Assembly (NCBI GenBank): GCA_963815665.1
Contig: CAWFHN010000008.1
Coordinates: 1-64,000 of the forward strand
Origin: DASUPK01 sp963815665
Lineage (GTDB): Bacteria > Actinomycetota > Thermoleophilia > Solirubrobacterales > 70-9
Length of the DNA stretch: 64,000 nt
Reading direction: 5' to 3'
Below are positions 8,091-15,893 of this stretch, piece by piece; position 1 is the stretch's first letter, and the number at the start of each line of letters is the position of its first letter. A program made the position numbers and the translations under genes. The notes under the pieces were generated by a model. That model had not been told where the DNA came from. It saw only the letters and a list, made by a program, of their open reading frames with translations, and ran no database searches.

Positions 8091-8886
8091 GGCGGGCGTC
8101 CATGTTGAGGCGAACGTAGTTGAGGACCAGCGGGTCGCCGGAGAGCTCGAGCACCGCCTCGGCGAACGGCCTGCGCTCCTCTTCCGGCAGCCGCGCCAGG
8201 TGAGGCCCCGTCGTCACGGTCGTGGTGAAGTCATACGGGTCGCTCGGCTGCACCCGCTTGTCCTCGAGCCAACAGCGAACGTCCTCGAATCCGGCACCCC
8301 GCAGACGCTCCTCCGTCTCCTCCGGCTGGGCGAAGTTCCACATCATCTCCATGCCTTGGAAGTGCTCCGCGTACTCGTCGCTCGTCGCGACCGTCGCGAT
8401 GGCGCGGGCGTGGTCCGCGATGTTCCCGGCGCCGCCGCACTGAGCCACCAGGCGGCCACCGGAGCGCAGCACCGAGTGGATGCGGGAGAAGAGCCGATCG
8501 TGGTCGAGGATCCAGTGGAAGGTCGCGGTCGAGAAGAGCGCGTCCGCCGCACGCGGGGCGCCGTGATCGGCGAGGAGATCCGGGCTGAGATCGAGCAGGT
8601 CGGAGACGAAGAGCGTCACTCGCTCGTCGCCGTCGAAGCGCTCGCCGGCGACCTTGATCATCTCCGCGGACCCATCTACGCCGATCAGCCGGCCGTCGGG
8701 GAGCCGCTCGAGCAGGCGCTCGGCGACGCGGCCCGAGCCGATGCCCGCATCGATCACGGTCTCGCCCGGGTCGGGAGCCAGCCGCTCGAGCACCTCGAGC
8801 CCCCACTGGTACTGGGGCTCGGAGATCTCGTCGTAGGTCTTCGCGTCCCACTCCCGAGGGCCGGTGTTCATCGAGTGGGTGCTCAC
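8083..8886 (-). CDS. SAM-dependent methyltransferase, Tam-like, inside the leucine operon
   Basis: This 267-residue cytoplasmic protein has a class I methyltransferase fold: motif I DAGIGSGRVAE (about residue 47), an acidic GVDGSAEM segment (about residue 69), and FHWILDHDRLFSRIHSVLRSGGRL (about residues 124-146 region), which resembles the FHW..DH.....L..GG pattern of trans-aconitate 2-methyltransferase. It is wedged between leuD (GTGA overlap of four bases) and leuB (overlap of eight). The position suggests a substrate that is a carboxylic acid near LeuCD, such as a trans-aconitate-like by-product or isopropylmalate; yeast Tmt1 methylates both. That assignment is inference. Start GTG 8886 is fixed by coupling, with an ATG five codons in as an alternative. 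Confidence 0.85.
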   Translation of the reverse strand: MSTHSMNTGPREWDAKTYDEISEPQYQWGLEVLERLAPDPGETVIDAGIGSGRVAERLLERLPDGRLIGVDGSAEMIKVAGERFDGDERVTLFVSDLLDLSPDLLADHGAPRAADALFSTATFHWILDHDRLFSRIHSVLRSGGRLVAQCGGAGNIADHARAIATVATSDEYAEHFQGMEMMWNFAQPEETEERLRGAGFEDVRCWLEDKRVQPSDPYDFTTTVTTGPHLARLPEEERRPFAEAVLELSGDPLVLNYVRLNMDARRA

Positions 8887-9452
8887 AGCGAGGTCGTCAC
8901 CGGGCCCGCGTCCGCCTTGCCGGCCTGCTCGAAGCGGTCGATCGTCTCGGCGCGCTGCAGGGTCATGGCGACGTCGTCGAGTCCGTTGGCCAGGCGGTGC
9001 TTGATGTCCTCGTCGATCTCGAATTTGAAGACCCCCTCCGCGCAGGTCACGGTCTGGTCGTCGAGGTCGATGCGAGCCTCGCCCGTTCCCGCTACGGCTC
9101 GACAGTGCTCCTCGTCGAGCACGACCGGCAGCAGCCCGTTCTTGGTGCAGTTGGTGAAGAAGATGTCCGAGAACGACGGCGCGATCACGGCGTCGTAGCC
9201 GTAGTCCTTGAGAGCCCAGACGGCGTGCTCGCGGGAGGAGCCGGAGCCGAAGTTGCGGCCCGTCACCAGGATCGGATGGGCCTCGAGCTCGATCTCGCCG
9301 GAGCGGAACCAGTCGTAGAACAGGAACTCGCCGAAGCCGGTGCGCTCGATCCGCTTCAGGAACTGCTTGGGGATGATCTGGTCGGTGTCGACGTCGGCGC
9401 GGTCCAGCACCGCGACGCGCCCCTCGATGATGTCGATGGGGTCCATCGGCAT
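8883..9452 (-). CDS. leuD: 3-isopropylmalate dehydratase, small subunit
   Basis: LeuD is the swivelling small subunit that completes the isopropylmalate isomerase active site with LeuC. The 189-residue protein has DTDQIIPKQFLK (about residue 21), LVTGRNFGSGSSREHAVWAL (about residue 62, GSGSSREHA signature) and FFTNCTKNGLLP. It starts one base after the leuC stop, with a GGAG ribosome-binding site overlapping the leuC end, and its TGA overlaps the GTG of the methyltransferase. In the citramalate route the same isomerase acts on citramalate. Confidence 0.96.
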   Translation of the reverse strand: MPMDPIDIIEGRVAVLDRADVDTDQIIPKQFLKRIERTGFGEFLFYDWFRSGEIELEAHPILVTGRNFGSGSSREHAVWALKDYGYDAVIAPSFSDIFFTNCTKNGLLPVVLDEEHCRAVAGTGEARIDLDDQTVTCAEGVFKFEIDEDIKHRLANGLDDVAMTLQRAETIDRFEQAGKADAGPVTTSL

Positions 9453-9453
9453 G

Positions 9454-10839
9454 TCAGCTCCATTCCCTGATGTCGACGAACCTGCCCTCGACCGCGGCCG
9501 CGGCGGCCATCTTCGGGCTGACCAGATGGGTACGGCCTCCGGCGCCCTGCCGGCCCTCGAAGTTGCGGTTCGATGTGGAGGCGCAGCGCTCGCCCGGCTG
9601 GAGGATGTCCGGGTTCATGCCGAGGCAGGCGGAGCAGCCCGACTCGCGCCACTCGAAGCCGGCCGAATGGAAGACGTCGTCGAGTCCCTCGGCCTCCGCT
9701 TCGGCCTTCACCTGCTGAGAACCCGGCACGACCATGCCGCGCAGGCTCGTGGCGATCTTTCGCCCATCGACGATCGAGGCGGCCTCTCGTAGGTCGGAGA
9801 TCCGCGAGTTGGTGCAGGAGCCGATGAAGATACGGTCGAGCGGGATCTCCATCATCGGCGTGCCCGGCCGAAGGTCCATGTAGACCAGCGCGCGCTCCGC
9901 GGTCTCCCGGTCCGCCGGCGAATCCATGCCGGAGGGATCGGGCACCTGGTCGGTGACCTGGACGACCATGCCCGGAGTCGTCCCCCAGGTGACCATCGGC
10001 GAGATCGCGGCGGCGTCCACCTCGACCTCGGTGTCGAAGCTCGCCCCGTCGTCACTCGGCAGGGCGCGCCAGCGCTCGACCGCGGCTTCCAAGTCCTCGG
10101 GCGCCCCGGGGCGGCCGCGGATGTACTCGAAGGTCGTCTCGTCGGGGGCGACCATCCCGGCCCGGCCGCCGCCCTCGATCGTCATGTTGCAGATCGTCAT
10201 CCGGTTCTCCATCGAGAGGGCGCGAATCGCATCGCCCGCGTACTCGACCGCATAGCCGCGCATCCCGCCGACGCCCAGGCGGCCGATCGTCGCCAGGATC
10301 AGGTCCTTGGCGGTTACGCCGAAGCCCAGCTCCCCGGAGTAGTCGATCCGCATCGACTTCGGCCGGCGCTGGACCAGGCACTGGGTCGCGAGGACGTGCT
10401 CGACCTCGGAGGTGCCGATACCGAAGGCGAGCGCGCCGAAGGCCCCGTGGGTGGAGGTATGGGAGTCCCCGCAGACGATCGTCATGCCCGGCTGGGTAAC
10501 GCCCAGCTCCGGCCCGATCACGTGGACTATCCCGCGGCGCTCCGACCCGAGGGAATAGACGGGGATCCCGAACTCCTCGCAGTTGCGCTCGAGGGCCTCC
10601 ACCTGCACCCGCGAGAGCTCGTCGGCGATCAGCCGGGCCGTCGGGGTCCCGTCCGTGGGGACGTTGTGGTCCGCGGTGGCAAGGGTCTTGTCGGGCCGGC
10701 GGACCCCGCGCTCGGCGAGCCGCAGGCCGTCGAAGGCCTGCGGCGAGGTCACCTCGTGGACGAGGTGGAGGTCGATGTAGATCAGGTCATCGTCGACCTC
10801 GTGCGCGTCCCAGATCTTCTCGAACAGGTTCTTTGCCAT
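9454..10839 (-). CDS. leuC: 3-isopropylmalate dehydratase, large subunit
   Basis: LeuC is the aconitase-family large subunit that holds the [4Fe-4S] cluster and interconverts 2- and 3-isopropylmalate. The 461-residue protein has DHNVPT (about residue 57), VCGDSHTSTHGAFG (about residue 121), and the cluster cysteines in IGSCTNSR (about residue 342) and SGCSACLGMN (about residues 400-410). The length is typical of the bacterial LeuC. A good GGAG ribosome-binding site lies before the ATG, seven bases after the regulator gene. It heads the structural part of the operon. Confidence 0.97.
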   Translation of the reverse strand: MAKNLFEKIWDAHEVDDDLIYIDLHLVHEVTSPQAFDGLRLAERGVRRPDKTLATADHNVPTDGTPTARLIADELSRVQVEALERNCEEFGIPVYSLGSERRGIVHVIGPELGVTQPGMTIVCGDSHTSTHGAFGALAFGIGTSEVEHVLATQCLVQRRPKSMRIDYSGELGFGVTAKDLILATIGRLGVGGMRGYAVEYAGDAIRALSMENRMTICNMTIEGGGRAGMVAPDETTFEYIRGRPGAPEDLEAAVERWRALPSDDGASFDTEVEVDAAAISPMVTWGTTPGMVVQVTDQVPDPSGMDSPADRETAERALVYMDLRPGTPMMEIPLDRIFIGSCTNSRISDLREAASIVDGRKIATSLRGMVVPGSQQVKAEAEAEGLDDVFHSAGFEWRESGCSACLGMNPDILQPGERCASTSNRNFEGRQGAGGRTHLVSPKMAAAAAVEGRFVDIREWS

Positions 10840-10846
10840 CGGTCTC

Positions 10847-11458
10847 CTAGCCTCGTCTCAGCCCGGCGGCGACGACCGCGATCAACCGGGCCTCGTCAGG
10901 GGAATTGTTCTCGAAATGATGCGGCAGGTCGGCGTCGAAGGTGACGCTGTCGCCGTCGGCGAGCTCGTGACGCTGCCCGTCGATGAAGAGCTCGACCGTG
11001 CCCTCCAGCACCACGGCCGTCTCGCGGCTTCCGGGCTCGTGCACCGGGGGATCGTCCGGTGCGCCGGTCGCGGACCCGGGTGCGAGCGTGTGCTCGGAGA
11101 CGTCGGCGCGCTGGCCGGGCAGCGGCGGCGTCAGCTCCTCGACGCGATGCCCCCGGCGGCGACGCGCACGCCGCTCGCGAGCGCGGACCACCACCACATG
11201 CCGGTCCTCGTCCAGACGGAGCAGCTGGGAAAGCGACAGGTCAAGGCCGGCGGCGATCTTCTGGGCGACGGTCAGCGTCGGGCTCGTGTCGCCGCGCTCG
11301 ACCTGGGAGAGCATCGGCGCGCTGACCCCGCTGCGCTCGGCCAGGTCGCGCAGGGACAGGTCCATCGCCTCGCGGAGGCTCTTGACGCGACTCCCGACCG
11401 CACCCTCAACGGAGACGACGGTGTCGTTGGGCTCGACTGTTCGTGCCTTTGTCGCCAT
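10847..11458 (-). CDS. XRE-family regulator with C-terminal cupin domain, first gene of the leu/ile run
   Basis: This roughly 200-residue transcription factor has an N-terminal lambda-repressor-like helix-turn-helix (VKSLREAMDLSLRDLAERSG, then SAPMLSQVERGDTSPTL, about residues 25-65) and a C-terminal cupin barrel (PGSRETAVVLEGTVELFIDG and ELADGDSVTFDADLPHHFEN). Such proteins usually sense a small metabolite through the cupin. As first gene ahead of leuC it is a good candidate to control the operon and itself; the ligand is unknown. I chose ATG 11458 because a TAGCGT hexamer sits 9 bases before it; GTG 11464 in frame is an alternative but would be only 3 bases after that hexamer. The middle is very arginine-rich (RARERRARRRRGHR). 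Confidence 0.88.
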   Translation of the reverse strand: MATKARTVEPNDTVVSVEGAVGSRVKSLREAMDLSLRDLAERSGVSAPMLSQVERGDTSPTLTVAQKIAAGLDLSLSQLLRLDEDRHVVVVRARERRARRRRGHRVEELTPPLPGQRADVSEHTLAPGSATGAPDDPPVHEPGSRETAVVLEGTVELFIDGQRHELADGDSVTFDADLPHHFENNSPDEARLIAVVAAGLRRG

Positions 11459-11465
11459 CGGCACC

Positions 11466-11485
11466 GTACGCTATCACATACGTAC
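11466..11485. promoter_or_regulatory. Imperfect dyad overlapping the regulator's promoter (possible operator)
   Basis: GTACG at 11466 and CGTAC at 11481 form inverted arms around a TAT/ATA pair, and ACGTACGT follows. On the minus strand the region contains TAGCGT, the likely -10 hexamer of the XRE/cupin gene. A palindrome on top of the promoter is what an autorepressor would use. This is read by eye only and binding is inferred. Confidence 0.35.
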
Positions 11486-11612
11486 GTCTGCTGGCCAACC
11501 AAGCTTTCGATGCGTAAGATCTCAATCCAAGGGCGAGATCCTGAGGTAGGAGACCTCCGAGGGGCTCGATCGCCTTAGCGGACGGTCAGAGCACCCCGGC
11601 ATTGGGGGCCTC

Positions 11613-12458
11613 TTGATCCGCCGAGACACGCGAAGAACCACCAAGGGGCTGGGGCTACGACGTCATGCCCCTCGCCACCTCGGCCGCCCCTTCCGAGTCG
11701 GGCTTATCTCTCTACTGGCGCTCGGCGCTCTGATCTTGATCTCCCCCGCCACGACGCGCAGCGTGTCCCCAAAGGGCTCTTCCTCACGTCCGGTTCTTCT
11801 GATGTTCCATGCTGGGGGCTTCATCTTCAATTGCCGGACATGTCTGGCTTGGGCTGAGGACGTCGCCAAGAGGCAGGGCTTCGAGCCCCGCGACATCGAA
11901 TACCCGCTGGGCAACGTGCCGGCCGCAATGAGAGCCGCTCGCCAGGCAGTCCCGCACAGGCGGAGGGTGTTCGCATACGGGGAATCGGCCGGTGGCCTGC
12001 TCGCTGCCCGCCTTGCCCAAGAGGCCCACGTTGAAGCCGCGGCAATTCAGTCACCAGTGGCGAACCTGCCCTTCTTGCTCTCCCTGCTCGGCGATTCGCT
12101 CCCAGAACGCCTCGGCGTCCCCACCCTGATCGATGAGCAGCGCTATTCCCCGGCGTCCCACGGGGCGGCGAACCGAATTTTCGCCACGGTGGCGGCCGAT
12201 GGCGATCCCCTGACGCAGTCGACCCTGGCATGGGCGAGCAAGGAGCGCCTCGTCTCGGCCACCACCGTTCCAGGCGATCATCTGGATTCGACTGGGTCCC
12301 TCTATCCGAGCAGGATCCGGTTGCTGATCCGATGGCTCGCACGCCGAGCGGCGCATCCCCGCCCTCGTCGTCGATCTCGCCACGATCGTGCACAGCTCTT
12401 CGATCAGGCCGGCTCGAGCACGATCACCGGGATCTGGCGCTCGGTACGCCGCCGGTAG
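11613..12458 (+). CDS. Secreted or membrane-anchored alpha/beta-hydrolase (HSL/esterase-like)
   Basis: The 281-residue product has a basic N-terminus and a hydrophobic segment (about residues 29-45, GLISLLALGALILI) that looks like a signal anchor. The fold marks are an HAGGF oxyanion-type motif (about residue 67), the nucleophile elbow GESAGG (about residue 123), a likely Asp in DGDPLT and His in PGDHLD (about residue 219). The substrate is unknown. The start is TTG at 11613, the only choice that includes the signal segment, so it is uncertain. The last 55 bases overlap the convergent nitroreductase gene, and the Arg-rich C-terminus there is probably just the price of that overlap. Codon use looks less GC-biased than the neighbours, which may indicate transfer. 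Confidence 0.7.
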   Translation: MIRRDTRRTTKGLGLRRHAPRHLGRPFRVGLISLLALGALILISPATTRSVSPKGSSSRPVLLMFHAGGFIFNCRTCLAWAEDVAKRQGFEPRDIEYPLGNVPAAMRAARQAVPHRRRVFAYGESAGGLLAARLAQEAHVEAAAIQSPVANLPFLLSLLGDSLPERLGVPTLIDEQRYSPASHGAANRIFATVAADGDPLTQSTLAWASKERLVSATTVPGDHLDSTGSLYPSRIRLLIRWLARRAAHPRPRRRSRHDRAQLFDQAGSSTITGIWRSVRRR

Positions 12459-12868
12459 CTCTCGTACTCGGGGTAGGCGTCGGCCATCATCCGCCAGAGG
12501 CGCTCTCGCTCCTCGCCGCTCGCCTCCCGTGCCCTGACCCGGCGCTTCTCCCCCTTCCACCAGGCGGTGGTCTCGGGGTGGGCCATGAGGTTGTGGTACC
12601 AGGCCGGATGCCGGTCCGTGCCGCCCTTGGAGGCGACCAGCACGAGATTGTCCCCGTCCGGCTGGCAGAGCAACGGGTGGGTCCGGCGCTTGCCGGACTT
12701 GCGCCCAACCGAGTCGACCAGCACCACCGGCACCCCGTAGGCGGTGCCGCCGACCCGCCCGTGGCTCGCCTTGTAGGCGAGGGTGTGGAAATCGGTGAAC
12801 CGCTCCCAGAACCACCAGAGTGGTGACGTCGACTTGGGCGCCGGCGGCAGCACATTCGGGACCTTCAT
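12404..12868 (-). CDS. Ddn-type F420-dependent nitroreductase-family protein
   Basis: This 154-residue protein belongs to the deazaflavin (F420)-dependent nitroreductase family, small split-barrel enzymes that reduce quinones or nitro compounds. Typical pieces are VDSVGRKSGKRRTHPLL (about residue 51), LVLVASKGG (about residue 75) and HPAWYHNLMAHPE (about residue 87), the binding region for the F420 tail. There is no Shine-Dalgarno; TAGGGT lies 8 bases before the ATG, indicating leaderless transcription. It overlaps the convergent hydrolase. The physiological substrate is not visible. Confidence 0.9.
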   Translation of the reverse strand: MKVPNVLPPAPKSTSPLWWFWERFTDFHTLAYKASHGRVGGTAYGVPVVLVDSVGRKSGKRRTHPLLCQPDGDNLVLVASKGGTDRHPAWYHNLMAHPETTAWWKGEKRRVRAREASGEERERLWRMMADAYPEYESYRRRTERQIPVIVLEPA

Positions 12869-12965
12869 GGCGCTTCACCCTATCTGTGTCGACTTGCACC
12901 CGAGGGGTGGGCGTAAATCGACGCAGAACCCCGAACGCCGCCCCTCTCATCGCGGGTTCGTGCGC

Positions 12966-14573
12966 TTACGGCCCCGGGGTGCGCTCCACGGCGGCGTCGG
13001 CCGTCGCCTCCTCCGCCTCGCGGATCGCGACGCCCTCGAGGGCGTTCGAGATCGCACGGACGAAGGCGCGGGCCGATGCCTCGAGTATGTCCGTCGCCAC
13101 GCCCTGGCCGCTGGCCAACCGGCCATTGGCGCGAACCGAGACGCTCACCTCTCCCAGCGCATCGGTGCCGCCGGTGACGGCCTCCACCTCATAGCGTTGT
13201 AGCTCGGCGTCGGCACCGGTCGCCTGGCTGATCGCGCCGAAGATCGCATCGACGGGACCGTCGCCGGATGCCTGAGCGACGGACTCCTCTCCGCTCGGCA
13301 GCACGACGCTGACCCGAGCCTGAGGGGCACGCTGAGAGCCCGCCTCGACCTCGAACCAGCCGAGGTTGTAGGTCTCGGCCGTCTGGCGCATCTCCTCGGA
13401 GACGATCGCCTCGAGGTCGAGCGCGGTGACCTGCTTCTTCTTGTCCGCGATCTCCTTGAAGCGCTTGAACGCCTGATTGAGCGCGCCGCCCTCCACCTTG
13501 AAGCCCAGCTGGTGCAGTGCGTCCTGGAGGGCGTGGCGGCCCGAATGCTTGCCGAGCACGATCGAGTTGGACTCGAGGCCGACCTCGGTCGCGTCCATGA
13601 TCTCGTAGGTCGAGCGCTCCTTGAGCACGCCGTCCTGATGGATGCCGGACTCGTGCGCGAAGGCGTTCCTGCCCACCACGGCCTTGTTCGGCGGGACGGA
13701 GTAGCCGGTCAGGCGCGAGACCATGCGGCTGGTGCGAGCCAGCTCGCGGGCATCGATGCCGGTGTCCAGGCCGTGCACGTCGCGGCGCGTCCGGAGCAGC
13801 ATCACGATCTCCTCGAGCGAGCAGTTACCGGCTCGCTCGCCGATGCCGTTGACGGCGCACTCGACCTGCCGCGCGCCGGCGACGACACCCGCGAACGAGT
13901 TGGCGACCGCCAGGCCGAGGTCGTCGTGGCAGTGGACCGAGACCTCCACCCCATCGAGGCCCGGGACCAGCTCGTAGAGCTTGCGGAAGTACGCGGCGTA
14001 CTCCTCGGGCGTCGTGTAGCCGACCGTATCCGGGACGTTGATCACGGTCGCGCCCTCGGTCACGGCGATCGCGCAGACCTCGGCGGTGAACTCGAGATCG
14101 GCGCGGGTCGCGTCCATCGGCGAGAACTCGACGTCGTCTGTGTAGGACTTGGCCAGCGCCACCGCTGCCTTCGCCTGTCCCTTGACGTCCTCACGGGTCG
14201 TCTGGAGCTGGTGCTCGATGTGGATGTCGGAGGTCGAGATGAAGGTGTGGATCCTCGGCCGCTCCGCGCCCTTGATCGCGTTCCAGGCGGCGTCGATGTC
14301 CGCCTTGTGGGTGCGGGCGAGCCCGCAGATCACCGGGCCCTGCACGCCTCGGGCGATCGCATCGACGGCCTCGAAGTCGCCGGGAGAGGTGATCGGGAAG
14401 CCGGCCTCGATCACGTCGACGCCGAGGCGAGCGAGCTGCTGCGCGATCTCGACCTTCTCCTGCGTGTTCAGCGAGATGCCCGGGGACTGCTCCCCGTCGC
14501 GCAGCGTCGTATCGAAGATGTGGACCCGGTTCTCCTCTGAGACCGGATCGGCTGCACCGCCTGCATCACTCAT
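12966..14573 (-). CDS. leuA: 2-isopropylmalate synthase
   Basis: LeuA condenses 2-oxoisovalerate with acetyl-CoA, the committed step of leucine synthesis. The 535-residue protein has DTTLRDGEQSPG (about residue 20), the HCHDDLG metal motif (about residue 210), GIGERAGNCSLEE (about residue 235), and a C-terminal allosteric domain from about residue 390 where leucine feedback normally binds. It starts at ATG 14573 behind a strong AAGGAGG ribosome-binding site. It is monocistronic here, away from leuCDB, and is preceded by a leucine-rich leader peptide whose codons can pair with this ribosome-binding site (see the leader entries). Confidence 0.97.
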   Translation of the reverse strand: MSDAGGAADPVSEENRVHIFDTTLRDGEQSPGISLNTQEKVEIAQQLARLGVDVIEAGFPITSPGDFEAVDAIARGVQGPVICGLARTHKADIDAAWNAIKGAERPRIHTFISTSDIHIEHQLQTTREDVKGQAKAAVALAKSYTDDVEFSPMDATRADLEFTAEVCAIAVTEGATVINVPDTVGYTTPEEYAAYFRKLYELVPGLDGVEVSVHCHDDLGLAVANSFAGVVAGARQVECAVNGIGERAGNCSLEEIVMLLRTRRDVHGLDTGIDARELARTSRMVSRLTGYSVPPNKAVVGRNAFAHESGIHQDGVLKERSTYEIMDATEVGLESNSIVLGKHSGRHALQDALHQLGFKVEGGALNQAFKRFKEIADKKKQVTALDLEAIVSEEMRQTAETYNLGWFEVEAGSQRAPQARVSVVLPSGEESVAQASGDGPVDAIFGAISQATGADAELQRYEVEAVTGGTDALGEVSVSVRANGRLASGQGVATDILEASARAFVRAISNALEGVAIREAEEATADAAVERTPGP

Positions 14574-14580
14574 GAGTTAC

Positions 14581-14672
14581 CTCCTTCTCCTAAGACTTCC
14601 GATGACCTGTTCCTGAGTTCGCGGCTGACGCGCCGCCCAGCGCTATTCCCCCCGAGGGGGGAGGAGAAGGAG
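14581..14672 (-). promoter_or_regulatory. leuA leader: ribosome-binding site sequestered by leader Leu codons
   Basis: On the minus-strand transcript the Leu codons of the leader peptide contain CTCCTTCTCCT (14672-14662), an 11-base perfect complement of AGGAGAAGGAG (14591-14581), the leuA ribosome-binding region. A G-U pair extends this to 12. Between the arms lie two local hairpins: CCCCCC/GGGGGG (14661-14648) and GCGGC/GCCGC (just after the leader stop). The simple reading is translational attenuation: a ribosome stalled at scarce Leu codons covers one arm and frees the leuA start; a ribosome that finishes lets the helix close. No U-tract terminator is evident. Confidence 0.8.
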
Positions 14673-14702
14673 AAGCGCGAGGCTGTCGAGCCGGTGCGTC
14701 AT
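14643..14702 (-). CDS. leuL: leuA leader peptide, 19 residues, five consecutive Leu
   Basis: ATG 14702-14700 opens a 19-codon frame, MTHRLDSLALLLLLPPRGE, ending at TAG 14645-14643, 69 bases before leuA. Seven of 19 residues are Leu, five in a row (CTT CTC CTT CTC CTC), the hallmark of a leucine attenuation leader. It has no Shine-Dalgarno; a -10 hexamer TACTCT lies 12 bases before the ATG, so the transcript leader is only a few bases long. The Leu codons double as the arm that pairs with the leuA ribosome-binding site. Confidence 0.85.
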   Translation of the reverse strand: MTHRLDSLALLLLLPPRGE

Positions 14703-14714
14703 CGAAGTTCACGG

Positions 14715-14743
14715 AGAGTAGCGCAGCCGGCCCAGCCGGTCGA
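14715..14743 (-). promoter_or_regulatory. Promoter of the leuL-leuA transcript
   Basis: Reading the minus strand, TCGACC (14743-14738) is followed after 17 bases by TACTCT (14720-14715). The spacing is ideal for a housekeeping sigma factor, the -35 matches TTGACA at four of six positions and the -10 fits TANNNT. The start point would fall about 5 bases before the leader ATG. Confidence 0.55.
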
Positions 14744-14783
14744 GCCGATTCTTGGGTCCGAGGCGCGCATTAGCGTCACCTCG

Positions 14784-15893
14784 ATGCGCGCGGACCAGAT
14801 CCAGGCGCGGGCGGTCGCCAAGATCGTGCTGGTCGCGCTCTTTTGGAGCGGGGTGGCCATCCTCTTCGCGATCGCCCTGCTCCACATCCGCACGACGCTG
14901 CAGTGGGTTGCCGCCGCGGTCTTCCTGGCCCTGGCGTTCGACCCGGCCGTGGGGTTGATCCAGCGCGCCTGGCCGGGCGAGGGGAAGATGCCCAGAGTCC
15001 TCGCGATCCTGCTCGTCTACCTGGTCGGCCTGGCGGCACTGGTCTTCCTCGTCCTCCACGTCTTCCCGCCGATCGTCCACGACATCGAGGGGCTGGCCAA
15101 GAAGCTGCCCAGATACGTGCACGACTTCGAGAACTGGGCGAACAGCAACAAGCAGTTCCAGGACCTCAACGCCAAGTACCACATCACCGCGAAGCTGAGC
15201 CAGGAGGGCGCGACGCTGCCATCGCACCTGAGCAGCGGGGCCAGCACGCTCGGCTCCTTCACCGTGAGCATCCTCGAGCACCTGATCGCCGCGATCACCG
15301 TGATCACGCTGACCTTCTTCCTGTTGCTCGATGGGCGCGGCATGGTGGAGCGCGGGACAGGTCGCCTCCCCGAGCCGCAGCGAGACCGTGCCCGCCGGAT
15401 CGCGAACCGGGTCGCCGAGGTGGTCAAGGCCTACGTCAGCGTCAACCTGCTGCTCGCCGTCGCCGCGGGGGTCCTCACCTGGGGGTTCCTCGAGGCGGAG
15501 GGCTTCCACCTTGCCGTGCCGCTCGCGGTCCTGGTGGCGTTCCTCGACCTGATCCCGCTGATCGGCCTGACGATCGGCGGCTTCTCCGTCTTCGCCGTTT
15601 TGATGATCGATGGCGGCCCGGGCGACGCGATCGTCTGGCTCGTCCTCTTCCTCGTCTACCAGCAGCTCCAAGACCGGGTCATCCAGCCTGTGCTGTACAA
15701 GGGCGGCGCGCTGAAGGTGAACCCAGCGGTGGCGATCGTCGCCGTGATCGTGGGCGCGAACCTCGCCGGGGTGCTCGGTGCGCTGCTCGCCATCCCGACC
15801 GCGGCGTCGCTCGGCGTGGTGATCGACGAGCTGGTGTTCAGCGGCCCGCTAGGTCCCCCCGACGGGGCGGCGGAGCCTGAGCCTGGCAAGTAG
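14784..15893 (+). CDS. AI-2E family transporter / PerM-type permease
   Basis: This 369-residue inner-membrane protein has the AI-2E/PerM layout: two N-terminal membrane helices (about residues 10-60), another near 75-95, a soluble stretch (about 100-150), and a C-terminal bundle including LDLIPLIGLTIGG (about residue 255), QQLQDRVIQPVLYKGGALKVNP (split over about 295-316) and a final helix. Members export small molecules or ions; the substrate here is unknown. I chose ATG 14784 because TAGCGT sits exactly 7 bases upstream and no Shine-Dalgarno is present; the open frame extends further but without homologous character. It is divergent from leuA and convergent with the next gene, overlapping it by 45 bases. 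Confidence 0.9.
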   Translation: MRADQIQARAVAKIVLVALFWSGVAILFAIALLHIRTTLQWVAAAVFLALAFDPAVGLIQRAWPGEGKMPRVLAILLVYLVGLAALVFLVLHVFPPIVHDIEGLAKKLPRYVHDFENWANSNKQFQDLNAKYHITAKLSQEGATLPSHLSSGASTLGSFTVSILEHLIAAITVITLTFFLLLDGRGMVERGTGRLPEPQRDRARRIANRVAEVVKAYVSVNLLLAVAAGVLTWGFLEAEGFHLAVPLAVLVAFLDLIPLIGLTIGGFSVFAVLMIDGGPGDAIVWLVLFLVYQQLQDRVIQPVLYKGGALKVNPAVAIVAVIVGANLAGVLGALLAIPTAASLGVVIDELVFSGPLGPPDGAAEPEPGK

